NCBI GenBank assembly: GCA_029721435.1
Contig: CM056576.1
Span: 112,758,666 to 112,822,665, forward strand
DNA length: 64,000 nucleotides
From: Gymnothorax reevesii
Taxonomy: Eukaryota; Chordata; Actinopteri; Anguilliformes; Muraenidae
Reading direction: 5' to 3'
The notes under the pieces are model-generated. The model ran no database searches. It had not been told where the DNA came from and was given only the letters and a program-made list of their open reading frames with translations. Position numbers and translations under genes: made by a program. Of the stretch, positions 60,641 through 64,000 are shown piece by piece. Every line of letters starts with the position of its first letter. Within the stretch, counting starts at the first letter, position 1.

Positions 60641-62139
60641 GCATATCTTATCAAAGAATATGCAAGCGACCAGAATGGTTTGCCCGGGAAAAATTTGTAT
60701 TAAAAGGTTTGTGCACATGGGGAAAATTTTTTGATTTGAAAAACTGCAGCAAAGTCAAAGTAAAGCAATAGTATTACATGTTCAGTGTAAATTATTTTGA
60801 TCTAAAACTGCGGTTTGAAAGAGCCACCAGCACTCTCAATTCACAGGTTATCGGTGTTCCGCCCCCACCCGAGTAAGTTCAGTTTAAGAAATGGGAGATA
60901 ATAGGCCAAGATTTGCCCAGTACATCAAAACATCTTGCATTCCTTTTTAGAAAATCTTTCACTGGGGCTTAATTTATAAGCAAAGTAATTCAGATTAAGA
61001 TTCGCATCCCTTGGACAAATCATGCAAGAAGGGCATAAGTAACATTTTACAAATTTTACAGGAGAGGCAAAAAAACTGCTCCAGGTAAATCTCTACCATA
61101 TGGATTAAAATCTCCATGGTGAATGAGTGGGTCATGTGATGATATTGAAGCCTGAAAGAATTTCAATGAATTTCAATTTTAATCATAAAACAGTGAAGAG
61201 ACAATCCTGATTATGTCACTTACACCCTTTCAGCATGAGTCGGGATGGAGAGTTCTATACATGAGAAAGGCATCCTAAAAGGGCGTATCTGCAACACTCT
61301 GCTAACAGAAATGACAGCGCCAAGAATTCATAATTTCTCATTTATAAATACCCACAATAGTTTCCAGTTTCCCTAGTAAATGTTTTAAATGTTAGAAACA
61401 TTTTAATACGTGGATATGATATGGCAGGATGTACATTTTGGTTTCCGCTGTCAAAAGTATTTTGTAAAACAGCTGGTCTATCTGTACTGCATGAAAATTC
61501 ATTCAAACTGCAATTTCATGCAGTAAACATAGACCAGCTGTTTTACATCATCAGATCTAAAGATCCACTATACACCCCAGTGGCTAAAAACAATGCAAGG
61601 TATTTCTGAATTAAGGTCACTCTGTCACCTCTGTGCTGACAGATACCTGAAGCCATAAACAACAGATAATACAACAAAGGATAATACAGTGTGCATTGAC
61701 TACTGGCACATGTACAGTTTATGATAGTACCAACTCGGACTGGCAATATACAAAAAAAAGAGCAAGAGGCAGCAACATCTGGACTGAAACTGCATATCGG
61801 TTGTAAAAAAGGCCATTAACCCACTTATGCCCATTTAGCATAGGAATTGTTAGATACACCCTTCTACATTGGTGGGAAAATTTTACTTGCAGATACGCCT
61901 TTTTGATAAAGGGTTTTGACCCCTTTAGGATAAGAATGAAGACCCAAAATTTTGCCAGAAGACGCGTCCTACATAGATGCTTCTAAAAACTGAAAAATAT
62001 AATTTTTGCCCAAAGAGTCACTCACACCCTTTTTGCATGAGGGTATCAAAATGGCGGGCTGTCTTATTAACATTTTCCATTAACGCCATTCATCCTCTAT
62101 ATCATTGGTCCACTGGCCTCATAGATGCTACTGCTTGAC
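60641..62139. other. Intergenic between the Tc1 remnant and the MIER1 3'UTR
   Basis: Contains an imperfect palindrome (61464-61546) and, near 61818, TTAACCCACTTATGCCCA, which looks like a TTAA-type terminal repeat without a visible partner. Confidence 0.5.
61464..61546. repeat. Imperfect 83-bp palindrome
   Basis: Arms GTAAAACAGCTGGTCTAT and ATAGACCAGCTGTTTTAC are perfect 18-bp inverted copies, and TACTGCATGAAA pairs with TTTCATGCAGTA further in. It can fold as a long hairpin; its class is unknown. Confidence 0.85.
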
Positions 62140-62159
62140 CAAAAAAATTTTAAAAAAAC

Positions 62160-62165
62160 TTTATT
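62160..62165 (-). promoter_or_regulatory. Candidate polyadenylation signal for MIER1
   Basis: AATAAA on the minus strand in the context CCAATAAAGTTTTTTTAAAA, about 1.13 kb downstream of the MIER1 stop. A second AATAAA lies closer at 63161-63166. Confidence 0.5.
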
Positions 62166-63298
62166 GGCATGAACAACAAATTTATGTTAATGAAAATAAA
62201 ATTACATTTTGTTTGATAAGGGACAACAGTCTCTCATAAGCTAAAGCTTTAAAACAAGCAACATGATTTGTGTAGACAAGTGCCTACGCCTAGTACCACA
62301 TCTATTCCATTTCAGATGCATCTATGGTTTTTAAAAAATAAAAACCGTAAAAGGTTGTGGTGCTTTGAAGTGCAAGGACAGAGACTCCTTGGAGCAAGTA
62401 TTTAGCTCAGAAACCCCATAGAGTTCCACTGCCTCACACAACAGCACCAAACCACATTTTTGGACCATTATATTTTCTGAGTTCGATTCTCACCAGCAGC
62501 CATTATTAACGTTGCACACAAATATGCCAGAAGTGGCCAAATACCGCTAAAAAGTGAAGAATGCCATTTTGGACAGATCTTTCATGGTCATTTCACACCT
62601 CCAGGACAAGAAAAAAAAAAATTCAATCTCTCGAATAAGCGTCAATACGTTTATCAAAATAGTAAGAACTATGCACAATAAGAAATTTATACAAACTTCT
62701 CTCAATAAGTACTGTTATAAAAAATACAAGATCAAGTCCGATTCAACGGAAGTTCACAAAAAATACAACTTGAATTCAATCCCTTTCCAGAATTAGAAAT
62801 CTAGAGGACATCATTGATGTCAGCCTAAACATGAGTAGGGTAGGTGACCTGCCCAACTCATTTCCCTAAAAACCAGAGTGCTCACTGGGTATCGCGGCGA
62901 CAAAGCCTCGTGTTTGTAGGTGGGCTCAAACTATTGATAATCCACCCTGAAAGGAACCCAAAATCTTGAGTGCCTGTTCACTCACTGAGTGGCCAACACG
63001 TGCGTCAAAAATAAGGGGCTGAAGGGCAACAAACCCCATGCATACTTCAAAAATATATCATGTGTACAAAAATATTACAGATAATTTCCCATTCAAAAAA
63101 TGGAATAAATGTTTCCCTCTCCCCTTCCCCACACGAGCTCATCCTGGGAAAAAGGTCAGATTTATTTCACCCGACCATTTGTGGAGCAGCGTTGCTTTGG
63201 AACACAAACGGAATCAGAGTATGGCACACTCTCCCCAAAAACAACATTGCATTGTCTTGCTAGTGAGCCAAGAATGTTTGGGATGGCCCAGTTCTGGT
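62166..63298 (-). other. Probable MIER1 3'UTR
   Basis: AT-rich sequence between the TGA at 63299-63301 and the AATAAA at 62160. No coding frame on the minus strand. Plus-strand open stretches (for example 62554-62796) have no family support. Confidence 0.45.
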
Positions 63299-63594
63299 TC
63301 AGCTTAAGGTCCTGATTTTGGGAAAGAGTCTGTTCCACTTGGTGCTGGGAGTGCTGGTCATGGAAAGTCCTGCTTCGTCAACCTCAGCCCAGCGTCTCTT
63401 GGCCATTCGCTCACGGCCATTGTCGTCTTGGAATGACCCCTTCTAACCATCACTGCGAGGGCCCACCCCTTCTTGCCCATTGGAATCTCTGGACGTATAA
63501 TACTCAACGGATTGGCCCGGGCCATTGGTCTGAATTGCCTCCAGCTTGAATTTTTCATCAGACACAGCCTCCAGAGCACCATGACTCACTACAC
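63299..63594 (-). CDS. mier1: MIER1 C-terminal coding exon, with an in-frame TAG
   Basis: Starts after the acceptor TTTAACAG and stays open for the C-terminal pattern of MIER1, a nuclear ELM2-SANT corepressor that recruits HDAC1/2. Readings GVVSHG, EKFKLEAIQTNGPG, SRDSNGQE and NGRERMAKRRW correspond in order to the human segments GVSSNG, EEVKVEGLHINGP, DMDTNGYE and KSERPAKRRR, the last being the basic nuclear-localisation stretch. An in-frame TAG at 63443-63445 separates the first 50 codons from the basic stretch; the frame then continues to TGA at 63299-63301. If TAG is used the protein loses that stretch; it could also be an assembly error, a polymorphism or decay. Earlier exons (ELM2, SANT) lie beyond 64000. 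The apparent signal peptide read from 63643 is intron sequence upstream of the acceptor. MIER2 or MIER3 are alternatives, but position next to SLC35D1 favours MIER1. Confidence 0.65.
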
Positions 63595-64000
63595 CTGTTA
63601 AACACAAAAAGATGACAGTGTTCATTTCCCTCAGCAGTTTCATAATGGACCAAACATATCTTCATTCATCTTAGACTAAAACATCTCCAAAATCTCCAAC
63701 GTTGTGTTTTGCACTGTTGCTTTAGCAAGGGATCTCTCAGTCCCAGTCAGTCAGTCCCATCCCCCTAGCATCGTCCAGTGCACACCAGACATTACACTGG
63801 CTAACGTACTCAGCGGTCAGTCTCCTCGCTTATTTCTACAGGCATTACCAGCTGCTTGTCGTCAGGAACGATAATGTAGTTGTCATTATATCCAGATAGC
63901 CAATGATGGATAATCAGCCAACGTTAGCTAGCAAGATATACTCAACGTCACTATAGAAGTCAAAGAGGGAAATGACCATCCTCGTCCTGTATATTTTCTC
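63595..64000 (-). other. MIER1 intron (upstream part, minus strand)
   Basis: Sequence before the acceptor; contains CCAACGTTAGCTAGC near 63918, a repeat motif frequent in fish. No further exon recognised. Confidence 0.5.

Noticed and set aside
63443..63643. Secreted small protein with signal peptide (MKLLREMNTVIFLCLTGVVS)
   Set aside because: A strong splice acceptor (TTTAACAG) lies inside the supposed signal peptide and the downstream part matches the MIER1 C-terminus.

Overview
This is vertebrate nuclear DNA, almost certainly from a ray-finned fish. It holds long introns with GT/AG boundaries, nine Tc1-like transposon copies or remnants of kinds common in fish, hAT, piggyBac-like and PIF/Harbinger pieces, a Penelope-like retroelement with a GIY-YIG endonuclease, tRNA-derived and 5S-rRNA-derived SINEs, and short GTTAGCTAAC-type repeats often seen in fish. 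Species cannot be named from the sequence. Most stretches that stay open in six frames are not genes: they lie in introns, transposons or a minisatellite.

Three host genes are supported. (1) The last three coding exons of SERBP1 (+, 596-6635), an RGG-box mRNA- and ribosome-binding protein. (2) A complete SLC35D1 (+, 12 coding exons, 19572-47100, 353 residues), the ER UDP-glucuronate/UDP-N-acetylgalactosamine transporter; all splice phases join without a break. (3) On the minus strand, convergent with SLC35D1, a C-terminal exon that best matches the transcriptional corepressor MIER1 (63299-63594); it carries an in-frame TAG. The order and orientation SERBP1 > SLC35D1 > < MIER1 agree with human 1p31.3, but the IL12RB2/IL23R/C1orf141 block found between SERBP1 and SLC35D1 in human is not seen here.

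Layout: 1-8.2 kb, SERBP1 end and 3'UTR, with a tRNA SINE and a hAT-type MITE in introns. 8.2-19.3 kb, intergenic, rich in transposon debris plus one intact Tc1/mariner element (15423-16928) with an uninterrupted 337-residue DD34E transposase. 19.3-48.9 kb, SLC35D1; intron 5 has a THAP fragment and a Tc1 remnant, intron 6 a Harbinger MADF fragment, a repeat with nuclear-receptor-like DR1 motifs and two Tc1 deletion derivatives, intron 7 a large hAT-type element with a second hAT inside it, and intron 8 a piggyBac-like element with a hAT inside it. 49.1-56.7 kb, a nested block: one Tc1 element split by about 6 kb of Harbinger, Penelope, a 31-bp minisatellite, duplicated tRNA-SINE and LINE sequence. 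56.7-62.1 kb, intergenic debris with a 5S-type SINE and an old Tc1 copy. 62.1-63.6 kb, MIER1 3' end.

No clearly new multi-gene system was found. The items most worth a second look are the intact Tc1 transposon, the degenerate hammerhead-like motif in the Penelope element, the minisatellite with a 7-unit higher-order duplication, the paired hAT family with near-perfect target duplications, and the TAG in the MIER1 exon. Family assignments rest on recalled consensus patterns, not on searches.
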